This document shows, one piece after another, positions 50,432-58,982 of a stretch of DNA of 64,000 nt. Each line of letters starts with the position of its first letter. The stretch's first letter is position 1. Both the position numbers and the translations under genes were made by a program. Below the pieces are notes generated by a model, which ran no database searches, was not told the DNA's origin, and worked only from the letters and a program-made list of their open reading frames with translations. This DNA is from Longimicrobium sp. (GTDB taxonomy: Bacteria > Gemmatimonadota > Gemmatimonadetes > Longimicrobiales > Longimicrobiaceae), in contig DASVTZ010000073.1 in assembly GCA_036387335.1 (NCBI GenBank), forward strand, positions 29,110-93,109, read 5' to 3'.

Positions 50432-50626
50432 TGTCATCCTGAGCGACGCGCCGCACCGTCCTCAACTCCGCCCGGATGCATGGCGCGGAGCGAAGGATCT
50501 ACTGCGCGCGCCGAGAGCCCCGTCGCCGCACGCCGTCCTCCGGCCTCGCCGGCTAGATCCTTCGGTCGCCGCAACGGCAGGGCGGGACACGGCGGATGTC
50601 TGGAGGGCGGCTCCCTCAGGATGACA
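50432..50626. repeat. Palindromic element, family B (copy 2)
   Basis: Starts tgtcatcctgag (50432) and ends ctcaggatgaca (50626), with inner gcgaaggatctactgcgcgc and ggctagatccttcggtcgcc modules. No octamer arrays flank it, unlike the other two copies. It lies in the 410-base gap between the MBL gene and mfd, which otherwise contains the mfd promoter. Confidence 0.9.
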
Positions 50627-50663
50627 AAGGGGGGTGGCGTCCGCCATCCGTCACCCCTGCCGG

Positions 50664-50693
50664 TTGACTTGAAGCGCCCTGAGGGGCTAAAAT
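50664..50693 (+). promoter_or_regulatory. Promoter of mfd
   Basis: -35 TTGACT (50664-50669), 18-bp spacer, -10 TAAAAT (50688-50693, 5 of 6). Start of transcription would be near 50700, 53 bases before the likely mfd GTG. It lies 38 bases after a family B palindrome. Confidence 0.7.
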
Positions 50694-50752
50694 CCAGGGT
50701 TGTCCAGAAAAAACCCAGTGCCGCCCCTGGAGCAGACCCGACCCACCGTGCT

Positions 50753-53700
50753 GTGCCGCACCCGCTGCTGATCGATTCGTTCCGGTCCGTCCCCGCCTTC
50801 CAGGCGCTGGCGGCTAGCCTGCCGCGGGCGGGGGGGAGCGCGCTTGCCTCGGGGCTGGCCGGCTCCGCCCCGCTGGTGCTGGTGTCCGCGCTCCACCGCG
50901 CCCGCCCCGAGCGGATCTGGACGCTGGTGGCCGCCGGGCCCGAAGCCGCCGAGCAGGCCACGGCCGACCTGGAAGCGCTCCTGGGCGAGGGCGCCGTCTT
51001 CCTGTACCCGCAGCGCGAGTCGCTGCCGTACGAGGAGGGCGAGCCGCACCTGGAGATCGGCGGCACCCGCGTGGAGGCGCTGGAGGCGCTCCTCTCCGGC
51101 CGCGCGTCGCTCCTCGTCACCACGCCGCGCGCGCTGCAGGAGCTTGCGCCGGCCGTGGAAGGGCTGGACGACCTGCGGCTGGAGATCCGCACCGGCGAGG
51201 ACGTGCTCCTTCCCGAGCTGGCGGCGCGGCTGGAGGGGATGGGCTTCGAGCGGGTGCCCACGGTGGAGGCGGTGGGGCAGTTCGCGCTGCGCGGCGGCAT
51301 CGTGGACGTGTTCGGCTTCGGCGCGCCGGAGCCGGCGCGCATCGAGTTCTTTGGCGACACCGTCGAGTCGATCCGCTTCTTCGACATCCTGACGCAGCTC
51401 TCCGTGCGTTCCGTGGACGAGCTGCAGCTGCTGCCCGTGGACCTGCGCGCGCAGGCGAGCGTAGGGGCGCGCTCCGCACGCGCCACCGAGGGGAGCGAGC
51501 GCAAGTCGCTGCTGGAGTACCTGCCGCAGGACGCCGTGGTGGTGCACCTGGCCGGCGGCGGCACGCGCGGCGAGCTGGACCGCACCTGGCAGGAGGTCCG
51601 CCGCCTCCACGCCGCCGAGGCGCAGCGCGGGAACCGCCCGGACGCGCCGGAGACGCTCTTCCTTCCCGCGGAAGAGGCGGCGCGCAGGCTGGAAGGGTTC
51701 GCCCAGCTCTTCATCGAAGACACGGGCACCCTTCCCACGCAGACCACGGCCCGCTTCCGCGCCCTGCCGCCGGAGGCCATCGACCGCGACATGGGCCGGC
51801 TGGGCGACGTGCTGCGCGGGGCGGCGGCGCGCGGCGAGCAGACGCTTATCCTGTGCGACAACCAGGGACAGCTGGAGCGCCTGCAGGAGCTGCTGGACGA
51901 GCTGCGCATCGCGCGGCACGTGGAGCTGGGGATCGGCTCCATCGGCGGCGGCTTCGTGCTGGCGGACGCGGAGCCCCCGCTGCGGCTGCTGACCGACCAC
52001 GAGATCTTTCGCCGCTCGCGACGCGTGCGCAGGCGCCGCCGGTTCCGCGGCGGGGCGGCGCTGGAGAGCATCGCGGCGCTCAAGCCGGGGGACTACGTCG
52101 TCCACATGGACCACGGCGTGGGGCAGTTCCGGCGGATGGAGCTGGTGCGCGTGGGCGAGGAGCAGTTCGAGACGCTGGTGATCGAGTACGCGGGGGGCGA
52201 GCTGCTGCGCGTGCCCGTGCACCGGGTGGACCTGATCGAGCGGTGGGTGAGCGACCCGGACGAGAACGCGCCCGCGCCCAAGGTGCACCGCATCGGCGGC
52301 AAGGACTGGAGCCGGCAGAAGCAGCGGACCAAGAAGGCCATCGAAGAGATGACCTCGGAGCTGCTGGAGCTGTACGCCGCCCGTGCCGCGGAAAAGGGCT
52401 ACGCGTTCTCCGCCGACACCCGCTGGCAGCGCGAGATGGAGAGCGCCTTCCTCTTCGAGGACACGCCCGACCAGCGCCAGGCCACCGAGGACGTCAAAAA
52501 GGACATGGAGTCGCCGCGCCCCATGGACCGCCTGATCTGCGGCGACGTGGGCTACGGCAAGACGGAGATCGCCATCCGCGCGGCGTTCAAGTCCGTGCAG
52601 GACGGGAAGCAGGTGGCGGTGCTGGTGCCGACGACGATCCTCGCCGAGCAGCACATGCACACCTTCAGCGAGCGGCTGGCCGACTTCCCGGTGCGGATCG
52701 AGGCGCTCTCGCGCTTCCGCACCACGAAGGAGCAGTCGGACGTGCTGCGGCGCCTGCAGGCGGGCGAGGTGGACATCCTGATCGGCACGCACCGCCTGCT
52801 GTCGCACGACGTGCACTTCAAGGACCTGGGCCTCATCGTCGTGGACGAGGAGCAGCGCTTCGGGGTGAAGCACAAGGAGCTCCTCAAGCAGCTCCGCCGC
52901 ACGGTGGACGTGCTGACGCTCACGGCGACGCCCATCCCGCGCACCCTGCACTTCTCCATGCTGGGGCTACGCGACATGACGCTGATCCAGACGCCGCCCC
53001 GCGACCGGCAGCCGGTGATCACCCACGTGCTTCCCTGGGCCGACGCGATCATCGAGGACGCCATGCGGCGCGAGCTGGACCGCGGCGGACAGGTGTTCTT
53101 CGTCCACAACCGGGTGGAGACGATCGACGTCGTCGCGCAGCGGGTGCAGCGGCTGATCCCCGAGGCGCGCATCGCCATCGCGCACGGGCAGATGCGGGAG
53201 AAGGAGCTGGAGGCGGTGATGACCGCCTTCCTGGACGGCGAGCGCGACGTGCTGGTGGCCACCGCCATCATCGAGAGCGGGCTGGACGTGCCCCGCGCCA
53301 ACACGCTCATCGTGAACCGTGCCGACCACTTCGGCCTCTCGCAGCTCTACCAGATCCGCGGGCGCGTGGGCCGCAGCCACCACCGGGCGTTCTGCTACCT
53401 GCTGATCCCTGACGAGATCCAGGAAGACGCCGAGAAGCGGCTGCGCGTGCTGGAGCACTACACGGAGCTGGGGAGCGGCTACCGCATCGCCCTCAAGGAC
53501 CTCGAGCTGCGGGGCGCGGGTAACATCCTCGGCTCGCAGCAGAGCGGCTTCGTGCACGCGGTGGGGCTGGACACGTACATGCGGCTGCTGGACGACACCA
53601 TCAAGCAGCTCAAGGGCGGCAAGGGCGAGAGCCGCGTGCAGCTGGCCGAGGTCTCGGTGGACGGCGCGGCGCTGATCCCCGACGACTACGTGACGGACGA

Positions 53701-54100
53701 GGCGCAGAAGCTCAACTTCTACCGCCGCCTCTCCCGCGTGGAGACGGTGGAGGCGGCGGAAGCCATCCGCGGCGAGCTGCGCGACCGCTACGGCCCGCTC
53801 CGCGAAGAGGTGGAGACGCTGATCGCCACGGCGCAGCTCCGGCTGCTGGGCGGCGAGCTGGGGATCGAGCGGATCCTGGTGCGTCCGTGGGACGTGCGCA
53901 TCAACTTCCGCCGGGGCAACGTGCCGCGCATGGCGTCGCTGCAGACGGCCTTCTCCGCGCACCAGCTGGCCGTGGAGGTCCGCCGCCCGATGCCGCTCTC
54001 GCTGGCCCTTACCCGCCACGGCACGGAGCCGATCCTCCCCACCCTTCTCGCCTCGCTGCGGGACCTGGTGGCGGAGGTCGCGAAGGCCGCGGCGGCGTAG
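50753..54100 (+). CDS. mfd: Transcription-repair coupling factor
   Basis: About 1115 residues; it removes stalled RNA polymerase and recruits UvrA. Domains in order: the UvrB-homology region (ESLPYEEGEPH, RGGIVDVFGF), the RNA-polymerase-interacting domain (KPGDYVVHMDHGVGQFRRM), then a translocase with Walker A CGDVGYGKTEIA, DEEQ (VVDEEQRFGVKHKE), LTATPIPRTL and QIRGRVGRS. The TRCF C-terminal domain follows. The frame is open far upstream, but the promoter at 50664-50693 excludes those starts; GTG 50753 (AVPHPLLIDSF) fits the family. Confidence 0.95.
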   Translation: MPHPLLIDSFRSVPAFQALAASLPRAGGSALASGLAGSAPLVLVSALHRARPERIWTLVAAGPEAAEQATADLEALLGEGAVFLYPQRESLPYEEGEPHLEIGGTRVEALEALLSGRASLLVTTPRALQELAPAVEGLDDLRLEIRTGEDVLLPELAARLEGMGFERVPTVEAVGQFALRGGIVDVFGFGAPEPARIEFFGDTVESIRFFDILTQLSVRSVDELQLLPVDLRAQASVGARSARATEGSERKSLLEYLPQDAVVVHLAGGGTRGELDRTWQEVRRLHAAEAQRGNRPDAPETLFLPAEEAARRLEGFAQLFIEDTGTLPTQTTARFRALPPEAIDRDMGRLGDVLRGAAARGEQTLILCDNQGQLERLQELLDELRIARHVELGIGSIGGGFVLADAEPPLRLLTDHEIFRRSRRVRRRRRFRGGAALESIAALKPGDYVVHMDHGVGQFRRMELVRVGEEQFETLVIEYAGGELLRVPVHRVDLIERWVSDPDENAPAPKVHRIGGKDWSRQKQRTKKAIEEMTSELLELYAARAAEKGYAFSADTRWQREMESAFLFEDTPDQRQATEDVKKDMESPRPMDRLICGDVGYGKTEIAIRAAFKSVQDGKQVAVLVPTTILAEQHMHTFSERLADFPVRIEALSRFRTTKEQSDVLRRLQAGEVDILIGTHRLLSHDVHFKDLGLIVVDEEQRFGVKHKELLKQLRRTVDVLTLTATPIPRTLHFSMLGLRDMTLIQTPPRDRQPVITHVLPWADAIIEDAMRRELDRGGQVFFVHNRVETIDVVAQRVQRLIPEARIAIAHGQMREKELEAVMTAFLDGERDVLVATAIIESGLDVPRANTLIVNRADHFGLSQLYQIRGRVGRSHHRAFCYLLIPDEIQEDAEKRLRVLEHYTELGSGYRIALKDLELRGAGNILGSQQSGFVHAVGLDTYMRLLDDTIKQLKGGKGESRVQLAEVSVDGAALIPDDYVTDEAQKLNFYRRLSRVETVEAAEAIRGELRDRYGPLREEVETLIATAQLRLLGGELGIERILVRPWDVRINFRRGNVPRMASLQTAFSAHQLAVEVRRPMPLSLALTRHGTEPILPTLLASLRDLVAEVAKAAAA

Positions 54101-54106
54101 AACAGC

Positions 54107-54400
54107 AGTGCGTGAGTGCGTTAGTGCGTGAGTGCGCTTTCGACCTTTATGTCATCCTGAGCGAAGCGCCTCACCGTACCTTGCACTGCTCCATCCTGTG
54201 GCGCGGAGCGAAGGATCTACTGCGCGTTTCGAGGGGGCCGCGATGAGTCGCGAATCCCGGCCCGGCACCGGCTAGATCCTTCGGACGCCGCAGGAGAGTA
54301 CTGAGCGCACCGCCGGCTCCTGCTGGGCGGCTCCCTCAGGATGACAAGCGGGGGGAAGCACCGTCCCCAGCGCACTAACGCACTAACGCACTAACGCACT
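54107..54400. repeat. Composite palindromic element, family B framed by octamers (copy 3)
   Basis: Four octamers AGTGCGTG/AGTGCGTT/AGTGCGCT (54107-54138), an inner element tgtcatcctgag (54150) to ctcaggatgaca (54346), then three CGCACTAA units plus CGCACT (54371-54400) followed by seven T. It fills the gap between mfd and the PpiC gene. The folded-back outer arrays plus the T-run could terminate mfd. Confidence 0.9.
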
Positions 54401-54465
54401 TTTTTTCCCGCGCCCCGGCCATCCGGCCCGCGCCGCAGTCCCCTCACCCGGTTTTGGAGATCGTG

Positions 54466-55989
54466 ATGAAGTTTACCCGCTGGGCGTTGCCCGCCGCCGC
54501 CCTCGCGCTTGCAGGGTGCGGCTCGTTCGGCAAGGCCATGTCTTCCCACACCGACGTGGTGGCCCAGGCCGCCGGCAAAGAGCTCAAGGTCGAAGAGGCC
54601 GCGTCGCTGCTGGCCGCCAACCCGCAGATCCAGCCGACCGAGGAGCTCGTCGGCGAGCTGGCCAAGATGTGGGTGGAGTACACCCTCCTGGCCACCGCCG
54701 CCGCCGAGGACACCACCCTCGCCGTGCTCGACTTCGACAAGCTGATCGAGCCGACCCGCGAAGAGGTGATCCTCGGGCGCTTCGTGAACAGCAACGTGCG
54801 CGTGGACACCATGTTCACCGAGGCGCAGCTCGACGAGAAGTGGAACACCGAGGGCCCCGGCCCGCAGGTGCGCGCCCGCCACATCCTGCTCAAGGTGGCG
54901 GCCGACGCCGCACCGGCCGCGCGGCAGGCGGTGCGCGCCCGCGCCGAGCAGCTCCAGGCGCAGGCCGCCGGCGGCGCCGACTTCGCCGCGCTCGCCCGCC
55001 AGCACTCCGAGGACACCTCCAAGGACCAGGGCGGCGACCTCGGCTTCTTTGGCCGCGGGCAGATGGTGCCCACCTTCGAGCAGGCGGCGTTCGCGCTGCA
55101 GCCGGGGCAGGTGTCCAAGGTGGTGGAGAGCCCCTTCGGCTACCACATCATCAAGGTGGAAGAGCGCAAGTCGCAGCCGCTCCCCGCCGAGCAGCGCCCG
55201 CAGTTCCGCCAGATGCTGGCGCGCCAGACGCAGGGCCAAGCCGTGCAGAAGTTCGTCGACTCCCTGACCGCCGCCGCCAAGATCGAGGTGCAGACCGGCG
55301 CCGTGAAGCAGATCAAGGAGATGGCGACGATGGAGAAGCTGCCCCTCAAGGGCCGCGCCGCCAACCGCACCCTCCTGGAGTACCGCGGCGGAGAGCTCAC
55401 CTCGGGCGAGGTGGCGATGGTGATCGAGCAGATCCCGTCCGCGCAGCGCAAGCAGGCCGCTTCGGCGCCCGACTCTCTGGTGGAGAACTTCCTCAAGCAG
55501 CAGGCCACCCGCGAGATCCTGCTGGCCGAGGCCAAGCGCCGCAACTTCAACCTGTCGCGCGCGGCCACCGACTCCATCCGTGCCGACGCGCGCGCGGCGA
55601 TCCGCGGGCTGCTGCAGGGCACGGGGCTGGGCACGCGCCGCATCCCCAAGGGGTCGGCCGGCAACGCGGCGATCGAGGAGCAGGTGCGCCAGCTCATCCA
55701 GGCCTTCCTCTCCGGGCAGGTGCAGCTGCAGCCGCTGGGCCGCCTGGGCCAGGCGCTGCGCGATTCGTACGGCTCCGAGGTCAACGAGGCCGCCTTCGCC
55801 CGCGTGGTGGAGCGGATGAAGGCGATCCGCGCCACGCAGCCGCAGCTCCCGCAGGGCCAGCCGGGGATGCCGCAGCAGGGGATGCCGCCCCAGGGCATGC
55901 CTCCCCAGGGGCAGCCGCAGCAGGGGCAGCCGCAGGGCGCGCCTGAGGGTGCTCCGCAGGGCGGACAGCCGGCGCCGGCGCAGCCGTAG
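54466..55989 (+). CDS. PpiC/parvulin-type peptidyl-prolyl isomerase lipoprotein
   Basis: A 507-residue periplasm-facing chaperone. It has a lipobox (LALAGC, Cys about residue 18) after ATG 54466 (GGAG 6 bases upstream). The parvulin domain is about residues 138-240: RARHILLKVA, HSEDTSKDQGGDLGFFGRG, and the SPFGYHIIKVEE end. After a helical region the last ~45 residues are a low-complexity Gln/Pro/Gly/Met tail (repeats of PPQGMPPQG). It resembles PrsA/PpiD/SurA-class foldases. A second SurA-like gene follows downstream. Confidence 0.87.
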   Translation: MKFTRWALPAAALALAGCGSFGKAMSSHTDVVAQAAGKELKVEEAASLLAANPQIQPTEELVGELAKMWVEYTLLATAAAEDTTLAVLDFDKLIEPTREEVILGRFVNSNVRVDTMFTEAQLDEKWNTEGPGPQVRARHILLKVAADAAPAARQAVRARAEQLQAQAAGGADFAALARQHSEDTSKDQGGDLGFFGRGQMVPTFEQAAFALQPGQVSKVVESPFGYHIIKVEERKSQPLPAEQRPQFRQMLARQTQGQAVQKFVDSLTAAAKIEVQTGAVKQIKEMATMEKLPLKGRAANRTLLEYRGGELTSGEVAMVIEQIPSAQRKQAASAPDSLVENFLKQQATREILLAEAKRRNFNLSRAATDSIRADARAAIRGLLQGTGLGTRRIPKGSAGNAAIEEQVRQLIQAFLSGQVQLQPLGRLGQALRDSYGSEVNEAAFARVVERMKAIRATQPQLPQGQPGMPQQGMPPQGMPPQGQPQQGQPQGAPEGAPQGGQPAPAQP

Positions 55990-55998
55990 CAGGTGAGG

Positions 55999-56073
55999 GG
56001 CGCCGCGGGGGAACCCCTGCGGCGCTCCGGCATACAACAGGGCCGGCCCGGGCGGTGCATCCGCCCGGGCCGG
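55999..56073 (+). terminator. Two consecutive GC-rich hairpins
   Basis: First stem ggcgccgcgggg/cccctgcggcgct (55999-56026, two mismatches); second perfect 13-bp stem ccggcccgggcgg/ccgcccgggccgg (56043-56073). There is no T-run after either. They lie between the two isomerase genes and may reduce read-through rather than fully stop it. Confidence 0.5.
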
Positions 56074-56124
56074 TCGCTTCCGGGTGGCAGGGGCCGCCCA
56101 CTCCCGCAGTCCCAAGACCAGCTC

Positions 56125-57441
56125 ATGCGCAACCGAATCGCGGCGCTCGCCGCCATCGCCACCCTCTTCGCCGGCTCGCCGCTCGTGGCCCAGACCGTCC
56201 CCGCCGCCCAGCCGGGCGAGGAACTGGTGGACCGCGTGGTGGCCGTGGTGGGCGACACCACGCTCCTCTTCTCGGACGTCCAGCAGGGGCTGGAAGCGTA
56301 CCGCGAGTCGGGGCGCGAGATCCCCACCGACCCGGCGCAGCGGGCCGCGCTCATCCGCCAGATCGTGGAGCAGCGCGTCAGCGACCTGATCCTGCTGGAG
56401 GCCGCGCGCGCTTCCGGGATGACGGTCAACGAGCTGGAGGTGAACGAGGCGGTGGAGCGGCAGCTCACCCAGGTCAAGCAGCGCTTCAACGGCTCCGAGG
56501 CGGAGCTGTCGCGCGCGCTGCAGGCCTCCGGCCGCACGCTGGAGGAGTACCGACGCGACCTGACGCGGCAGATCACCGACCGCACGATGATCGACCGCTA
56601 CGCGCGCCAGGAGGTCGCCAAGCGCCCCCGCCCCACCATCGCCGACGCGGACGCGCGCGAGTTCTTTGAGGGCGTGCGCGCGTCGGTTGGCACGCGGCCG
56701 GCGAACGTCTCCTTCGAGCAGGTGCTGGTGAAGCCGCTCCCCTCCGACTCGGCCAAGGCGCGCGCGCGCCGCACCGCCGAGGAGGTTTTGGCGGAGCTCG
56801 GCAGGGGTGGCGACTTCGAGGTGCTGGCGCGCCGCTACTCGGCCGACGCGTCGAAGGAGCAGGGCGGCAGCCTGGGGTGGTTCCGCGAGGGGCAGATGGT
56901 GCGCCCGTTCGAGGTGGCGGCCTTCTCGCTGCGCCCCGGCCAGACGTCGGGGATCGTGGAGACGGAGTTCGGCTTCCACATCATCCGCCTGGACCGCATT
57001 CGCGGGCCGGAGCGGCAGGCGCGCCACATCCTGATCCGCCCGGAGATCACGCCGGAGGACATCGCGGCCGCCCGCACCCGCGCCGACTCCATCGCGACGG
57101 CGGTGCGCGGGGGCGCGTCGCTGAGCACCTTTGCCGCGGCCACCAACACGCCGGCGGACCAGCGCGTGAACCGCAACATCCCGCTGGCGCAGCTTTCGCC
57201 CGCGTACGCCGCCCCGCTGGCCACCGCCGAGGCGAACACGCTGGTGGGGCCGTTCGAGGTGGCGAGCGCGCAGGGGGCGCCCTCCTTCGCCATCGTGCGC
57301 ATCACGGAGCGCCAGGCAGAGGGGCAGTACGAGTACGCCGACGTGGCGGAGCGCGTAAAGGAGCGCATGGCCGAGCAGCGCCTGGAGGAGCAGCTCCTGG
57401 CCGAGCTGCGCCGCACCACGCACGTCGTCATCAACCTCTGA
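56125..57441 (+). CDS. surA: SurA-like periplasmic chaperone/isomerase
   Basis: A 438-residue protein with a signal peptide (ATLFAGSPLVAQ). The SurA N-terminal domain (VDRVVAVVGDTTLLFSDVQQ, EQRVSDLILLEAA) is followed by two PPIase-like regions. The first contains SADASKEQGGSLGWFREGQM and the TEFGFHIIRLDRI end. The second (RQARHILIRPEITPEDI) is incomplete, lacking the GG.LG and FG.H motifs, so only one may be active. It assists outer-membrane protein folding. ATG 56125 has a weak ribosome site. It is followed after 4 bases by the S4 gene. Confidence 0.87.
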   Translation: MRNRIAALAAIATLFAGSPLVAQTVPAAQPGEELVDRVVAVVGDTTLLFSDVQQGLEAYRESGREIPTDPAQRAALIRQIVEQRVSDLILLEAARASGMTVNELEVNEAVERQLTQVKQRFNGSEAELSRALQASGRTLEEYRRDLTRQITDRTMIDRYARQEVAKRPRPTIADADAREFFEGVRASVGTRPANVSFEQVLVKPLPSDSAKARARRTAEEVLAELGRGGDFEVLARRYSADASKEQGGSLGWFREGQMVRPFEVAAFSLRPGQTSGIVETEFGFHIIRLDRIRGPERQARHILIRPEITPEDIAAARTRADSIATAVRGGASLSTFAAATNTPADQRVNRNIPLAQLSPAYAAPLATAEANTLVGPFEVASAQGAPSFAIVRITERQAEGQYEYADVAERVKERMAEQRLEEQLLAELRRTTHVVINL

Positions 57442-57445
57442 GGCG

Positions 57446-57736
57446 ATGGCGGACGAAGCGCTCCGTGTAGACGTCCTCCTTCACCGGCTCTGCCTCACGA
57501 AGAGCCGAAGCGAGGCGAAGACGGCGTGCGAGGCGGGCGCCGTGTCGCTGGACGGCCGCGACGCGCGCCCCAGCGACACCGTGCTCCCGGGCCGACGGAT
57601 CACCATCCGCTATCCGCGCCGCACGCTGCAGGTGGAGCTCCTCGCCCTACCCGGCAAGAGCGTCTCCAAGGCCGCCGCCCGCGACCTCTACAAGGTCCTG
57701 AGCGACGAGCGCACCAAGGACGAGCTGGCATTCTGA
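57446..57736 (+). CDS. S4-domain RNA-binding protein (Hsp15-like)
   Basis: A 96-residue protein consisting of one S4 domain: RVDVLLHRLCLTKSRSEAKT, then a turn with GAVSLDGRDARPSD, and a basic tail (RRTLQVELLALPGKSVSK). This is the layout of heat-shock protein 15/RqcP-type factors that bind 50S subunits or structured RNA. It starts 4 bases after the SurA-like gene stop, so they are likely co-transcribed. Confidence 0.85.
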   Translation: MADEALRVDVLLHRLCLTKSRSEAKTACEAGAVSLDGRDARPSDTVLPGRRITIRYPRRTLQVELLALPGKSVSKAAARDLYKVLSDERTKDELAF

Positions 57737-57800
57737 CGCCTCCGCGAGCCCATTGGCGCGCGGGGGCGGTTTCGTCCTGTCTCCCAAGCATCCAAATTGT

Positions 57801-57959
57801 CTCACGCGGAGACGCGGAGCCGCAGAGAGAGAAACAGCGAATCTCACACAGAGACACAGAGACACAGAGAAAGACCTCCTTGCCTTTCCTCTGTGTCTCT
57901 GTGTCTCTGTGTGAGCCATGTAGTTGCAGTTCTCCCGCGTCTCCGCGCCTCCGCGTGAG
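57801..57959. repeat. Nested palindromic repeat, family A (copy 6)
   Basis: Outer arms begin ctcacgcggagacgcggag (57801) and end gtgag at 57959. Inside is a second, perfect 27-bp palindrome (57843-57869 with 57889-57915) made of ctcacacagagacacagaga-type sequence. It is a clear double fold-back between the S4 gene and pdxA. Confidence 0.9.
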
Positions 57960-57989
57960 GCCGCAGTTTCTTTGATGGAGCACCGAAGC

Positions 57990-58913
57990 ATGGGGACACG
58001 CCCACGTATCGCCGTGACGCTGGGAGATCCGCGCGGAATCGGGCCTGAGGTGGTCGCGGCGGCGCTCGCGGATCGGGAGGTCGCGGCGGCGGCGGAGTAC
58101 GTGCGCGTGGGGCCGGAGCACCTGCTGGGCGGGGCGGACGACGTCGCGGTGGGGCGGTGGACTTTGGAGGATGGCGTCGCGGCGGCGGGGCGGATCGCGG
58201 GGGAGGCGATCAGGCGCGCCACGGAGATGGCGATGGCGGGGGAAGTGGACGCCGTGGTCACCGCGCCCATCGACAAGTCCGCCTTCCACGCGGGCGGATG
58301 GCACTACCCGGGGCACACCGAGATGCTGCGCGACCTCGCCGGCGTCCCGGAGGTCGCGATGATGATGGCGGCGGAGCGGACGGCGCTGGGCGGACCCCTG
58401 CGCGTGGTCCTCGCCACCACGCACCTGGCGCTGCGCGACGTGCCGGCCGCGCTCTCGGCGGGGCTGCTGGTGCGGCAGGCGGAGCTCACGCATCGTGCCC
58501 TGCGCGCCCACTGGGGGATCGCCGAGCCGCGCGTGGCCCTCTGCGCCATCAATCCGCACGCGTCGGACGGCGGGCTCTTTGGGGACGAAGAGGAGCGGAT
58601 CGTGGAGCCGGCGCTCAGGATGCTGGCGGAGCGCGGGGTGAAGGCGTTCGGGCCGGTGCCGGCGGACACGGTGTTCACCCGCGCCGTCCGCGGCGAGTTC
58701 GACGCGGTGATCGCGCCGTACCACGACGTGGGGATGGCGGCGTTCAAGACGGCGGCTTTCGGGAGCGGGGTCAACGTCACCCTGGGGCTTCCTTTCCCCC
58801 GCACCTCGCCCGACCACGGCACGGCTCTCGACATCGCAGGCAGGGGGATTGCCGACTGGTCGTCCACGCGCGAGGCCGTGCTACTGGCCGTGCGCATGTG
58901 CCAAACCGTTTGA
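57990..58913 (+). CDS. pdxA: 4-hydroxythreonine-4-phosphate dehydrogenase
   Basis: A 307-residue enzyme of vitamin B6 synthesis. It has the start RIAVTLGDPRGIGPEV, metal/substrate residues in TAPIDKSAF and GHTEML, and the C-terminal YHDVGMAAFK and TSPDHGTALDIAG motifs. ATG 57990 has GGAG 9 bases upstream; a second ATG at 57975 is 5 codons earlier. It supplies the partner substrate for pdxJ in this window. The stop codon lies inside the -35 box of the ftsEX promoter. Confidence 0.95.
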   Translation: MGTRPRIAVTLGDPRGIGPEVVAAALADREVAAAAEYVRVGPEHLLGGADDVAVGRWTLEDGVAAAGRIAGEAIRRATEMAMAGEVDAVVTAPIDKSAFHAGGWHYPGHTEMLRDLAGVPEVAMMMAAERTALGGPLRVVLATTHLALRDVPAALSAGLLVRQAELTHRALRAHWGIAEPRVALCAINPHASDGGLFGDEEERIVEPALRMLAERGVKAFGPVPADTVFTRAVRGEFDAVIAPYHDVGMAAFKTAAFGSGVNVTLGLPFPRTSPDHGTALDIAGRGIADWSSTREAVLLAVRMCQTV

Positions 58914-58938
58914 CAGCGGCGCAAAACCCGGCTAAGTT
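58910..58938 (+). promoter_or_regulatory. Promoter of the ftsEX-envC-holB operon
   Basis: -35 TTGACA (58910-58915), 17-bp spacer, -10 TAAGTT (58933-58938, 4 of 6). The -35 box contains the pdxA stop codon. Transcription would begin near 58945, 38 bases before ftsE. Confidence 0.75.
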
Positions 58939-58982
58939 GGACCCACACCGACAGTTCCCTCCAGCAGTGCCCCGGTCCTCCC

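Noticed and set aside
50120..50752. Long N-terminal extension of Mfd in the same frame
   Set aside because: The stretch contains a family B palindrome and the mfd promoter (-35/-10 at 50664-50693), and lacks Mfd similarity before GTG 50753.
18074..57959. Family A and B repeats as insertion sequences
   Set aside because: No transposase gene, no target-site duplications visible, and sizes of 70-290 bases fit non-autonomous or REP-like repeats rather than IS elements.
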